From assembly GCA_963576565.1 (NCBI GenBank), contig OY755038.1:178056438-178120437 (forward strand): a DNA stretch of 64,000 nt, read 5' to 3'. Made by a program: the position numbers and the translations under genes. Positions 54,341 to 64,000 of this stretch are shown piece by piece; positions within the stretch are counted from its first letter, which is position 1, and every line of letters begins with the position of its first letter. The notes beneath the pieces were generated by a model, which made no database searches, was not told where the DNA came from, and saw only the letters and a program-made list of their open reading frames with translations. Origin of the DNA: Aspidapion aeneum. Lineage: Eukaryota; Arthropoda; Insecta; Coleoptera; Brentidae.

Positions 54341-56275
54341 TTAATTTGGCAAGAGGCACAGTTTTACAACTGGCCGCTTATAAACACCGGTAACCGTTTG
54401 TACCGTCGCAACACGCACCTGACAGTCCCCGCCGGGATGCAGTTCGATGACCCGACCGACCGGCCATTTCAAAGGTGATTGAATGTGATCACTTGTTATG
54501 ATAACCAAATCATTTAATTTGATATTTGGGGACGAATCAGCCCACTTGTGTCGCTGTTGTAGCGTATGCAAATACTCTATAGAATACCGTTTCCAAAAAT
54601 CATTATGTAGTTTTTGGATTAGTTGCCATCTCGAGAGCCGATTTAGGGGAACCTCGGACAAATCTGACTCCGGAATTTCTGAACTGAGGGGTTCAACGGT
54701 CAAAAAATGCCCAGGGGTAAGAGGTTGAAGATCGTGTGGGTCTGAAGAGGCAGGAGATAAAGGGCGACTATTAAGTACGGCTTCTATGCGACATGTAAGG
54801 GTGGACATTTCCATGATAGACAACTTCTGGTCGCCGACAACTCGAACAAAGTGAGTTTTAAAACTTTTGACGCCAGCTTCTGCCAGCCCGTTGAAATGTG
54901 GACTGAGAGGAGGTCCCAGATGCCAACGAATAGAAAGTCTGGTGGCCGCACTTCTTGCGTATTCAAGTAATTGGTTACGAAACCCTATAAAATTACTGCC
55001 TTGATCTGACCAGCATTGCGTCACGCTTCCACGTCTGGAAATGAATCGATGGAATGCACCTACGAACCCTTCGGTGGACAGTTCCATGGTTAATTCCAAA
55101 TGCACGCAATGTGTGGCCGTACAGACAAACACACAGACATACGATTTGAAAGCTTTACAACCACGGTAACGATGAGGAATCACAAAGAAAGGTCCACAAA
55201 AGTCGATAGCTACACTCGAAAAAGGTTTAAGTTGATTGATTCGATGAGCGGGAAGTGAACTCATTATGGGCGGTCTATAGGGTTTAGGGTTGATTCTAAA
55301 ACATTGCAAGCACTTGGATATGGTTCTTTGAATTGCCCGTCTGGCAGATAATATCCAAAATTGCTGTAAAAGCAGATTATGTAATGTTTTAAACCCAGGA
55401 TGAAGATATTGTCGATGAGCGGACTTGATAAGAAGAGTAGTTAAACGATGGTCACTCGAAAGTAAGACGGGGTGTTTTGCAGAATAAGACAAAAGGTCAG
55501 ATTTTTGTAATCTGCCACCGACTCTAATGATATTATTCTCATCAAGAAAAGGTGAAAGTTTTCGCAAAGGTTTCGGTATTGGTTTATCCTTAGATAACGC
55601 GGAAAAAAGCTCAGAAAAACAAGAACCTTTAACGCGTTTGATAAGAAGGTGTAACGCACTTTGCATCTCACCGGTGGTAGGAAAAACAATATTCTCAAAA
55701 ATAACTTTTTGGTCCGGTGGCTTAGTGGGTTTTTGATAGGAATGGGTTTGAAAAAGGTTAACTATTCGAAGGACATAACAAATGATACGTTGAATTTTTG
55801 ATATAGATGAATATTTGATAAGAAGCTGATCTAAGAAGTTGACATCAATTATCGCATTGCAACAGACCTTTGGCTTTTCCTCCAGATTAATATCTCCGAA
55901 ATCAATCGGCATTTTTGATTTATGAAAATCGGGCCATTCGTTTTCGGGAGACCACAAAAACGACGGTGCCTTCCACCACATGTCATGTGACATGAGGTCT
56001 GAAGGGGTGGCCCCTCGTGACGCAATATCGGCTGCAATTAAAGCAGAAGGAATGTAGCGCCATGAGTTTGAGGGAATGATTTCTTGGATTCTACTGACTT
56101 GATTTCCAACAAAGGTTTGCCAGCGATTAGGAGGGGATGAAAGCCAGTGCAATACGACTTGCGAATCGCAGAAAGTAACGATATTTGTAAAAGTTATTTT
56201 TCCTTCACAGCTAGATAAAACGAAGTCAATTAATTCGCTTAAAAGAAATGCGCCTAGGAGTTCTAGCCTAGCCAA
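54341..56275 (-). CDS. pol: BEL/Pao pol, RNase H remainder and integrase (644 aa open frame)
   Basis: The frame opens with MARLELLGAFLLSELIDFVL, the middle of the BEL-type RNase H (FCDSQVVLHWLSS, then IPSALIAADIASRG). It continues through the integrase zinc region (HRQYLHPGFKTLHNLLLQQF ... KCLQCFRINPKP) and the integrase core (VAIDFCGPFF; CWSDQGSNF; HFNGLAEAGVK), to the C-terminal tail RPVVKLCLLPN. All three integrase acidic residues appear present. The N-terminal part of RNase H, which should hold its first catalytic aspartate, is missing: the upstream RT frame ends at LSNL and the sequence jumps to SQTLARLELLGA. The open frame makes this the best preserved part of the element. Confidence 0.9.
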   Translation of the reverse strand: MARLELLGAFLLSELIDFVLSSCEGKITFTNIVTFCDSQVVLHWLSSPPNRWQTFVGNQVSRIQEIIPSNSWRYIPSALIAADIASRGATPSDLMSHDMWWKAPSFLWSPENEWPDFHKSKMPIDFGDINLEEKPKVCCNAIIDVNFLDQLLIKYSSISKIQRIICYVLRIVNLFQTHSYQKPTKPPDQKVIFENIVFPTTGEMQSALHLLIKRVKGSCFSELFSALSKDKPIPKPLRKLSPFLDENNIIRVGGRLQKSDLLSYSAKHPVLLSSDHRLTTLLIKSAHRQYLHPGFKTLHNLLLQQFWILSARRAIQRTISKCLQCFRINPKPYRPPIMSSLPAHRINQLKPFSSVAIDFCGPFFVIPHRYRGCKAFKSYVCVFVCTATHCVHLELTMELSTEGFVGAFHRFISRRGSVTQCWSDQGSNFIGFRNQLLEYARSAATRLSIRWHLGPPLSPHFNGLAEAGVKSFKTHFVRVVGDQKLSIMEMSTLTCRIEAVLNSRPLSPASSDPHDLQPLTPGHFLTVEPLSSEIPESDLSEVPLNRLSRWQLIQKLHNDFWKRYSIEYLHTLQQRHKWADSSPNIKLNDLVIITSDHIQSPLKWPVGRVIELHPGGDCQVRVATVQTVTGVYKRPVVKLCLLPN

Positions 56276-56295
56276 AGTTTGTGACTTTATAGATT

Positions 56296-57420
56296 TTATA
56301 AATTGGAAAGAAGCGGGAATTCAGAACGAAGTTTGTTCCAAGAGTTGATGATAGAAGAATCTGGTTCTTCGTCCCAGCCTATTTTTGATATCCACAACTG
56401 TTGCAAAATAAATTTTGCTTGTGGCAACAAGGGACAAAGAAAACCTAAGGGATCGAAGATTGTTCCTATGATAGATAAAATAGAACGTTTGGTTGGGGGT
56501 TTGTCCTTCATTCGGCATTGATAAGAAAAAATTTCGTTTTTTTGGATGCCATTGAAGTCCTAAAACTTTGATAAAGTGGGGTTCCTCCTTGTCAAAAGAG
56601 AGAGGCATTTGACGATCGGGCTCTGGCAATATTGCCAATAAATCAGGACAATTGCTTGCCCATTTTTTAAGTTCAAATCCTCCCGACTTCAACAAATCAT
56701 TGAGTTCCGTTTGAAGGAAAAGAGCTTCAGAAAGAGAAGGGCTAGTTTCCAAGATATCGTCGATGTAGATTGACGTTTTTAGAACAGTACTAGCCATAGG
56801 AAAACGTTCCTTTTCTCTCTCTGCCAGCTCATTTAATGTACGCATGGCTAGAAAAGGTGAGCATGTCATGCCAAAAGTGACAGTAGAAAGTTCCCACACT
56901 GAAAGTGGATCCTGTGGAGAAAACCTCCACAATATCCTTTGATAAGGATTGATAAGGACTTGACGGAACATCTGTTTGATATCAGCAATGTAGGCAATAG
57001 GATTAAGACGAAACGTAAGGAGTAAAGAAGCAATATCCGTTTGAAGTTTCGGTCCAGATAACAACGTGTCATTGAGACTAATATTTTTTTGGGGTGACTG
57101 CCGAACAATCCCAGACAACCCTTAATTTTGTACTTAAGCTTTCCGGCTTTAATACGCAATGATGTGCCAAAAAACATGATACGTCGACTTTTGGTTGACT
57201 AGGTAAAACTAGACTCATATGATTAGAATCGATATAGTCTTGCATGAAACTTGAATAGGCAGTGTACAGATCAGGATTTTTGAGTAATCTATTTTCTAGA
57301 AGTAAAAATCTACGATAAGCTTGAGGATAAGTATTTCCTAGGTCAGGGTTTATTTTAACTTTAAACGGAAGATCTACCATGAATCTACCGCTCGGTTGCC
57401 GTACAACACTCGCAGCAAAA
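56296..57420 (-). pseudogene. BEL/Pao reverse transcriptase (frameshifted)
   Basis: Segments in order: GRFMVDLPFKVK and TKLRVVWDCSAV in the 57380-57078 frame; then, after an indel in an A-run near 57090, LNPIAYIADIKQMFRQVLI, TFGMTCSPFLAMRTLNELAE and the catalytic SIYIDDILET in the 57118-56321 frame. After another shift near 56515 comes KRSILSIIGTIFDPLGFLCP in the 56511-56296 frame. This is the polymerase that copies the element's RNA into DNA. The YIDD box is intact, but at least two frameshifts prevent synthesis. Confidence 0.88.
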
Positions 57421-57481
57421 ATTGATTCTGCTTGTTTTTCTTCCTTTGATAAGATTTGTTTTTAGGCAAATGTTCGATTTC

Positions 57482-59196
57482 TCAAAACCTAGGTAGAATG
57501 ACCTCTAACGGAGGTGAATGACTCGTTAAAAAACAACTGGTTCGTTCCGTAAGACTACCTACTTCGTCAACTTTTCCCATGACGACCCAACCAAAGATAG
57601 TTTCCAGGGCTGAAGGTTGCCCTATTTGTCCAAGAACCCTGCCCTCCTTGAATATCTGTGCGAATAGCTCGCAACCAATAACTAGGTCCACAGGTCTAGA
57701 TTTGAAATAAGATGGGTCGGCAAGTTTGAGGTTTTCCAAGTGTTTCCACTGATTATCGTTCAAAGTGAATGTAGGCATATTGGAACATAATTGTGGAACG
57801 ACCATTGCTTCGAAATTAAGTAAAGGAGTGACCTGTCCTTGTGGCTTAATTTGACATTGAACGAGCCCTTTGGAAGTAAAAGAAGACATCTGATTTAATC
57901 CGAATATTTCAGTGGTGTAACTTCGCCGAGGAAGATTAAGACGCTGAATACACTTTTCACTGATGAATCCTGTCTGTGATCCAGAATCAAGCAGTGCCCG
58001 TACAGGTTGAAAATTTCCGCAACCGTCCATAACATTTATTATGGCGGTGCATAAAAGAAAGGTACCTGAAGGTCCTGAGGTATTTAATGACACATGAAGA
58101 TTATTGACCGGTGGTGTGTGAATGACAGGACTAGTATCTTGGCTTCCAGACTGTTGATTAGTTTCTAAGATATGAGTTAAAGTGTGGTGCCTTTTACTAT
58201 TGCAAGTCCTGCATGAATATTTTGATTTGCACGTATCTACCCCATGCAAGGGATGAAAACACGCTAGACATAATTTTTTCTGCTTGACGAAAGATAGGCG
58301 ATCGATAGGTGAGAGATCAAGAAATGTTTGACATTTCGAAAGCACGTGACCTTGATTACACCGGAAACATTTTATTCCCGTACTTGAATTAGTTGAGGTG
58401 CCAGCCAGTCCTATAAAAGGCGAATTGGATGATTTATAGGTAGGCTTTTGCCCAAACTGATTTTTCATAGAATTTGAATTTTGATAGGTAGGCTTTTGCC
58501 CAAACTGATTTTGCATAGAATTTGATTTTTGATAGGTAGGCACCTTTTTGGGTGCTGTTGATTGAGGAAGTGATTCCAAAACTTTATATCTTTTTTCTAG
58601 AAATTGAAAAATTGACTGAAAAGTGGGAATTTCGGTATTAGTATTGGCGTGACTCATTTCGAAATTTGAACGCGTCGGAATATCCAATTGTTTTAACAAA
58701 ATGAAAAAAATAATAAAGTCCCAACTGTCAACGTCAAAGCTAAGTGATTTTAAAATTTCTAGGGATTCAGAAAAGGTTTCAATTAAATTACGCAATTCTT
58801 TAGCTGACTCGTTTTTTAAGGTGGAGTTCATAATTGTGCTTAAAGCATCATTTGCGAGGTCTCGCTTGTTTTGATATCTATTGACTAATTTGTCGTAAGC
58901 AATTTTATAGTTTTAATCAGATAAGCTAATCCCTGATATCCATTTTAAAGGCTCATCCTCGAGATATGAAAATAAATATTGAAGTTTTCGAACGTTACTT
59001 AGACTTTGATTTTGATCTATAATGTTATTAAAAAGATCGAAAAAGCTTAACCATAATTTTTTATCACCTCGAAATATGGGAATACCTAACTCTTTGAGTT
59101 TTGGAGTTTCAGATTCGTTTTGTCGAACATATGATCCCGAAGGTGTTGGGGCCTCAACCGGATATATTTTAGAGTAAACCCCCTTACACGCATAAA
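57482..59196 (-). pseudogene. BEL/Pao gag (DUF1759 region), zinc knuckles and aspartic protease (nonsense codons)
   Basis: From right to left: the DUF1759-type Gag block (IPIFRGDKKLWLSFFDLFNN ... YLFSYLEDEPLKWI), an in-frame TAA at 58914-58916, and the helical Gag part (ESAKELRNLIETFSESLEIL). Two ~20-residue repeats around QKPTYQNSNSMKNQFG follow. The zinc knuckles come next (CFRCNQGHVLSKC; CLACFHPLHGVDTC; CRTCNSKRHH), then the aspartic protease with ALLDSGSQTGFIS and a downstream VDLVIGCELFA. After LPRF a TGG seems to have become TGA, and a frameshift follows near 57450. Gag packages the RNA and the protease matures the polyprotein. The 5' edge at 59196 is the junction with the inserted Helentron-like element. 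Confidence 0.87.
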
Positions 59197-59945
59197 AATA
59201 CTCTGCCAATATATGGGCCCCTAAGCTCACACTAGGTACTATAGTTATAGTGTACGTGTGAGCTAATATAACTAAAAACTGAAATATATTTTATTCAACT
59301 CCACATTAAATTACCTTTTGTTTGCTACCACACAAGCCATGTTTTGACTTAAACTCAAATTTTTGAAATCTACCCCCACCCTTAAAAATAACAAAAAACT
59401 AAAATGTATTTTGTTAAACTCCGGACTCAATTACCTTTCATTTGATATCACACACGCCATATTTTCACTTAAACTCTAATTTTTAAAATATACCCCCACC
59501 CTTTTTTTTAAATAAATTAAAATGTATTTTGTTTAAATGCAAACTCAATTCCCTTTCGTTTGATATCACACACGCCATATTTTCACATAAACTCTAATTT
59601 TTGAAATCTACCCCCATCCTTTTATTTGGTTTGTGTTCGGTGGATTTTCTTCATTTTTAAATGGGACCATCTCGACCCAAGTTCCAGCCTAGGTACCAAA
59701 TTTCATTAAAATCGGCCAAGCGGTTTTTGAGTTATGCGCGTTGGTCGTTACAGACATACAGACAGACAGACAGACAGACAGACACACATACAGACAGACA
59801 GACAGACGGCGCAACAAAAATGTTTCAAAATCATCTGAAACGCAAAGATATATAAAAATTTTTGAAATCGGAGCAACTTTTTTTTTCTCGAAAAAATTAG
59901 GATCACCATAGCTCACACTACTATAGTATAGTATATGTGTGAGAT
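59197..59945 (-). mobile_element. non-autonomous Helentron-like element (HINE), copy 2, inside BEL gag
   Basis: 749 bp, same architecture as 42997-43705 in reverse: 3' tail and hairpin at 59197-59265, three internal repeats, the ACAGACAG microsatellite (59753-59808), and the 5' hairpin at 59910-59945. The outer borders follow from comparison with copy 1 and from the gag frame, which is continuous across the site when the element is left out. The target is a run of T with no duplication, as expected for TT-targeting Helentrons. Confidence 0.75.
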
Positions 59946-60195
59946 AATATTTACGAGCTTCTGAACGGATCGCATCCTGCGTTTTAAACTCCTCGTCGTC
60001 CGAGTCGTCTATCAACATAATGACATCATTATGCACCAGCATGCATTTATCGAAGGTTTCATCCAAATCGGAATACCTCACTTGAAACTCGTTTCTCGCT
60101 TTTTCGTTCGATGCCGCGGTCTGTGAAAACACATAACACTCGGTGATCGCAGATAAAAAATCCTTGCGTTTTTGCACGGCTTTTTTGACAGACAT
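59946..60195 (-). pseudogene. BEL/Pao gag N-terminal segment
   Basis: The ATG at 60193-60195 starts MSVKKAVQKRKDFLSAITEC. The segment has an acidic stretch (IDDSDDEEF) and is in frame up to the inserted element at 59945. The frame running on into the insert (to 59689) is accidental. The rest of gag resumes at 59196. Confidence 0.8.
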
Positions 60196-60220
60196 GATTT
60201 TACCTTTGAAACGACGAAAT

Positions 60221-60508
60221 TGTCGGTAAATATACAATTAACGCTAAATTAATGCTTCTGAAATAGAAAAATGACGAATTGTCGAAAATATGCACTAATT
60301 TATCGCAATTGATGAAAATAGTTTTAAATATCGAAATGATATGGAACACATCTAATCACAGAAATGTCGGTAAATATACAATTAACGCTAAATTATTGCT
60401 TCTGAAATAGAAAAATGACGAATTGTCGAAAATATGCACTAATTTATCGCAATTGATGAAAATTGTTTTAAATATCGAAATGATATGGAACACACCTAAC
60501 ACACTGAA
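60221..60508 (-). repeat. 144 bp tandem duplication in the BEL leader
   Basis: TGTCGGTAAATATACAATTA occurs at 60221 and 60365, and everything between repeats with about three differences. It lies in the untranslated leader between the primer-binding site and the gag ATG. Confidence 0.9.
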
Positions 60509-60722
60509 CTGTGCTTGTTTGTTTTGATTCCTTCGCTTTGTTTACTGAATGACCACGGTACGTTACCATAGCAGCGAACCGAAACACTTAACGCGCGCGC
60601 CGCTACCGAAGGTCGAGCGAAAATCTCTCTCGTTTCAATACGATTGGCAAAATTCAAGGCCTTGATCTCGGCTTGTGAAAAATAAATGGCCGACTTATTA
60701 ATACCGTCGTATGGAGTACTTA

Positions 60723-61148
60723 TGTTAGCCCGCGGTTAGAAAAACGATAACTGCAATGGAATGTAAATATTTTAATTAATGAAAGCGCGAACAAACATAA
60801 ATATATTGATATGAAGTTACGAAATAATCAAACGTCCATAGGTTAATTGTTGGTGCCATACAACGGCAATCAGAAACAAGGCACTCACCAGTTTGCAGCC
60901 ATTTTCTCCACGTTCCAAGGGGCCCCTTTCTGGATCTAATGATGGCACCACGTAGCTGAGCACTTTTAAATGTAGAAATATGAAATAGTTGGAGAAAGAA
61001 ATTAACACGCCATTTTCTCGAGGCGGTTGACAAGGATCTCCCTGATTGTTGCTGCGCATGTCCAAATGCGCGAAATGCACTCTGCCTTCATCCAATTGTG
61101 TGGTTTTAAAAATTTAAAAACAACCGCGAAATTTAGCGGGAGCTAACA
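60723..61148 (-). repeat. BEL 5' LTR (copy 2)
   Basis: 426 bp. It lacks a ~45 bp internal block (AGGGCTGAAGTTTCTAGTTC...) present in the other LTRs, otherwise it is very similar to 53645-54115. As 5' LTR it contains the promoter by position. Confidence 0.9.
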
Positions 61149-61156
61149 GTGGTATA

Positions 61157-61523
61157 CCATGTGTCCCAGATAAAAGTTATTACACGGTTTCTTATGAGAA
61201 TTTTGAAAACAGTAATAGACACAAATTTGGATTTTTGGGTAAAAATTGGCGCTATTCCGAGCCCAGTCTATTTCAAAAATAAAAATATCTATAAAGACTT
61301 TTAAAATATCAAGCAACAAATAAATTATTTTTATTAAAAGCAGTTTTTAGTTTTTGCTTGATATTTGGAAAATCCCTTGTAGATATTTTAAATTTTAATA
61401 CAGCACCGGATTGGGCTCAGAATATCGTCACTTCTTTCCATTTAACCAGAATTATATTATGTCTTATCATTTCCAAAATCCTCATAAGACCCCATGTAGT
61501 TAATTTTATCTGGGACACCCTGT
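61157..61523. repeat. mariner-type MITE, nearly fully palindromic
   Basis: The ends are (CCATG/CAGGG)TGTCCCAGATAAAA, and most of each ~180 bp half is inverted in the other (TCTTATGAG, GAGCCCA, AAAATATCAAGCAA blocks). TA stands on both sides (61155-61156 and 61524-61525). Non-coding. Confidence 0.8.
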
Positions 61524-61525
61524 AT

Positions 61526-64000
61526 AGTAAGTACTTTTTGAATATTATCTATATGTAAAAATTATACTACCCACAACTTAATAAATTATATACCAGGTAA
61601 CTGGAACGACCACGGCTATATGAGACACTGACACAAAAATTTAAGAGTTTTTTTAGAGTGACAACATATAATAAATGCTAAGCATTGCAATCTTTCTCTC
61701 TCTAGTTTTAATCACCTGTGGTAGTCTGTGAACTTAATGCTTCAAGGAGATTGTCATTTGTGATTTGTCATTAAAGTGTTTGTCAATGTTGTCAGTAGCA
61801 CCTCCTGCGCAGCGTGCTCTCTCTACAAAAAATATTTTTGCTTCACTTTGCATATAGAGATCATTGCCGTTAATAGGTCTTACGAGAATCTCTGTTTAAT
61901 GCCCTTTTTAGCCTATTAACCTTTCCATCATTTTTGACGTTGGTCAAAGCTGTCACATTATTTATTGATCCAGGAGACGATGTGAAGCCTTCCAAAAAGG
62001 CGCCACAAATGAAATTGCCTTATTTGAAAAAAACTTGCTTGCGATTAAACTCTTAAAAAAAAATCTCTATATCGTTATTTAAAGTTGTGGTAGTACATTT
62101 ACATAGATAGGGTTTTTGGGCACTGTACGCCGATAAATCAATGTAACGACACGGGTCAAACGTGTGGGAACGATATACACTAGTAAAATAATATGCATGA
62201 GTAAAATAACATGCATGTGTTTAAAAATAACCAATCAGGACATTTTATACTAAATTCCGCAAGAAGGACACTCTTATGTACATTTGATATTGCCATTTCT
62301 TAATATTTGCATCAAGAATTGGAAATTACCGTGGGTATTGGAATATTACGTATATGGTGTAGCTACCTATTTTTTCTTGCAATTTGACCTACCACAAGCT
62401 TCATAAGATTTTTTAGTAAATATAAATATTCAGCAAAATTTATATATTTTTTTATGAATTTGGCTAAAGCTTTATTAAAACAACAATAATTTAATTACTC
62501 TTCGAATATATTTCTCAACTAAATATTTTAATTATGCCAATAAAAAAATTGTGTCAAGTGTAGCTTCAATACTTCAATTCATATTTTCGATTTGGAATTA
62601 AATTCGTTTTAATAAAAATTGAAAGAAAAACCAATTTTATACCTATAAACAAAATTTTTCTCTCTGTGTATTAGCAAATACATTTTTACAATATTCTGTA
62701 TTTTTCCTCGCTCTTAAATCAAAAAATTACTTCAATTTTTAATCGAAATATATTTGGAAACGACCTCTTTTTCCAAGCTCCAATTATTCATGTTTTTCTA
62801 TTATGTCAACCATATTTCTCTGCGATATGTGTTCCTAGTTGGGCACACATCTGTAATTAACGATTTAAGCGTTTTCCCATGTTTCCGGAATATCGGCAAA
62901 ATGGAAACCATAGGAAGCTGATCTGCAGTTGTTGGTACATATATGGACACAAAATTAGGTTTTTAATCAAACACAAACAAAAAGTCGCCATATGTTTCTA
63001 TAGACCGCTTTGAGCTAAAAAAAGACAGACAACCGCTCGTTATAATTTTTGAAAATATTACAAATGTTAATAGAACAAACCGCATTTTGCAGGGAATTAA
63101 TCAAGTTTTTGAGCAGAAATATTTTTTGTATGCTATCCTAAAATCGAACCTAACCATTCAAAGTGGCTCGTTTATTCTTATAATCCCAGATTTTTTTAGA
63201 TTATTTTTTAAGTTTGTGGAACAGACCTATTTCCGCCCAAGTGCGGATCTGGGTCAAAATCTACGGGTGGGGGTAATTTTCTTATTTTTCCTTGTGTCAA
63301 TTTTATTCTATGGGTGGATAATTACCACGTTACTCTCCCACACATGCGTGCTTATTTTTGCCACGTACAACGGATCATGGAGTTCTCGAGGAATTAATTT
63401 TCGTTTGAAGCCTTATAAGTTTCCTACAAACTGCAGTTTGTTGCATTAAAATTAACGTTAAAGTTAGATTAAAAACATTTTGCCATTTTTTTTTGACCCA
63501 CTCAGTATATATGAGAATTTTACAATAAAGTTTGATTTGAAGTCGGTTTGTCTTATATTTGTTTAAGAGTTGACATTTTAGGTGAGTATATAAAATACTA
63601 TTATTACGATATATGCAAGGGCACTGCTTAACGTTGGGGCGCCCGCGTGCAAACCAATTTTTTGTACAATATTTTCTAATTTTAAATATCTTTTACGTGT
63701 GACTATTAAACCTATTTGCGAAAATACTCCTACAGGAGCCGTATTCTTCAAAGTTTGTGAAGGGAGTGATCCCGGGAACGTTCCCGGGAAATCAAACTCA
63801 CTTTTTCTCCCGGGATTGAAAATGTTGTATTCTTGAACCCTCGAAGCAGTTTGTGAGTGCAAGGTTTAGAATCACACCGGGCAATTCCAGTGCACAACGT
63901 TGCCGCGTATCTCGCAACTAACTAAAGTGCGTTTTATGCAATTTTATTTTTGAATTCAGGATGTTTTTTGAAAATTAGGGACTTATTGCAAATAAAGCCA
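61526..64000. other. no gene recognised
   Basis: AT-rich DNA. The longest frame (63087-63449, 120 codons) starts at a non-ATG codon and has no family-like features. Short words near 63769 and 63812 carry CCCGGGA. Confidence 0.5.
63769..63790. repeat. 20 bp perfect palindrome
   Basis: TCCCGGGAACGTTCCCGGGA, with a half copy CTCCCGGGA about 25 bases further on. It may be a protein-binding site or the core of a small element. Confidence 0.6.

Larger units (their letters stand above)
53645..61148 (-). mobile_element. BEL/Pao retrotransposon with both LTRs (copy 2)
   Basis: Both ends are TGTTAGC...GCTAACA, flanked by GTGGTA (53639-53644 and 61149-61154), a 6 bp target duplication. Transcription is right to left: 5' LTR, leader, gag, protease, RT, RNase H, integrase, 3' LTR. 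Gag is interrupted by a Helentron-like element. RT has frameshifts, the protease-RT junction carries a nonsense codon, and part of RNase H is missing. The integrase half is still one 644-codon frame. Confidence 0.92.

Noticed and set aside
59689..59945. Apparent C-terminal extension of the BEL gag frame (cysteine/leucine-rich)
   Set aside because: It is read-through into the Helentron-like insert. The repetitive CLSV residues come from the ACAG microsatellite.
63087..63449. 120-codon plus-strand frame
   Set aside because: It does not start with ATG, is rich in F/L/I as expected from AT-rich DNA, and has no recognisable domain.

Overview
The window looks like transposon-rich intergenic DNA from an insect genome. 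The evidence is the AT-rich background, the insect-type element families (BEL/Pao, env-bearing Ty3/Gypsy, Polinton/Maverick, Tc1/mariner with a DUF4817-type head, RTE- and Jockey-like LINEs) and a TTAGG-containing decamer satellite. A beetle would fit, but the sequence alone does not prove the order. I see no convincing host protein-coding gene. Almost everything recognisable is mobile or repetitive DNA, much of it nested.

Layout. 1-1949: 3' end of a plus-strand BEL/Pao element. 4342-9875: Tc1/mariner-like element with ~330 bp inverted repeats, holding a decayed transposase, a GC-rich foldback-like element and a ~600 bp decamer satellite. 10-17 kb: palindromic MITEs, a tRNA-derived SINE-like piece, a PIF/Harbinger-like element (TAA duplications) carrying a dead LINE, and tandem repeats. 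17262-41796: a complete-ended 24.5 kb Polinton with 349 bp TIRs and 6 bp target duplications (AGGGTT). A 10.8 kb env-bearing Gypsy provirus (21283-32106, LTRs 997 bp, duplication ATAT) sits inside the Polinton and splits its packaging ATPase. 42-49 kb: LINE fragments, a Helentron-like non-autonomous element, a long RTE-type LINE ORF, small MITEs and a 270 bp satellite. 52285-61148: a BEL/Pao element on the minus strand with both LTRs and 6 bp duplications (GTGGTA). Its gag is interrupted by a second copy of the Helentron-like element, and its 3' LTR plus flank is tandemly duplicated. 61-64 kb: one mariner-type MITE and otherwise unassigned DNA.

The Polinton carries a virus-like gene set: integrase, FtsK/HerA-type packaging ATPase, adenain-like protease, minor and major capsid proteins, protein-primed-type DNA polymerase B, a parvovirus-like phospholipase A2 domain, a basic/hydrophobic minor virion candidate, a repeat protein of giant-virus type and several small zinc-finger-like proteins. 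Most core genes carry nonsense codons, frameshifts or deletions, so this copy is defective, although its TIRs are almost identical. The Gypsy copy is younger: its LTRs differ at only a handful of positions, gag and env are open, and pol has one frameshift in a homopolymer. It also has an extra reading frame between pol and env, preceded by a splice acceptor.
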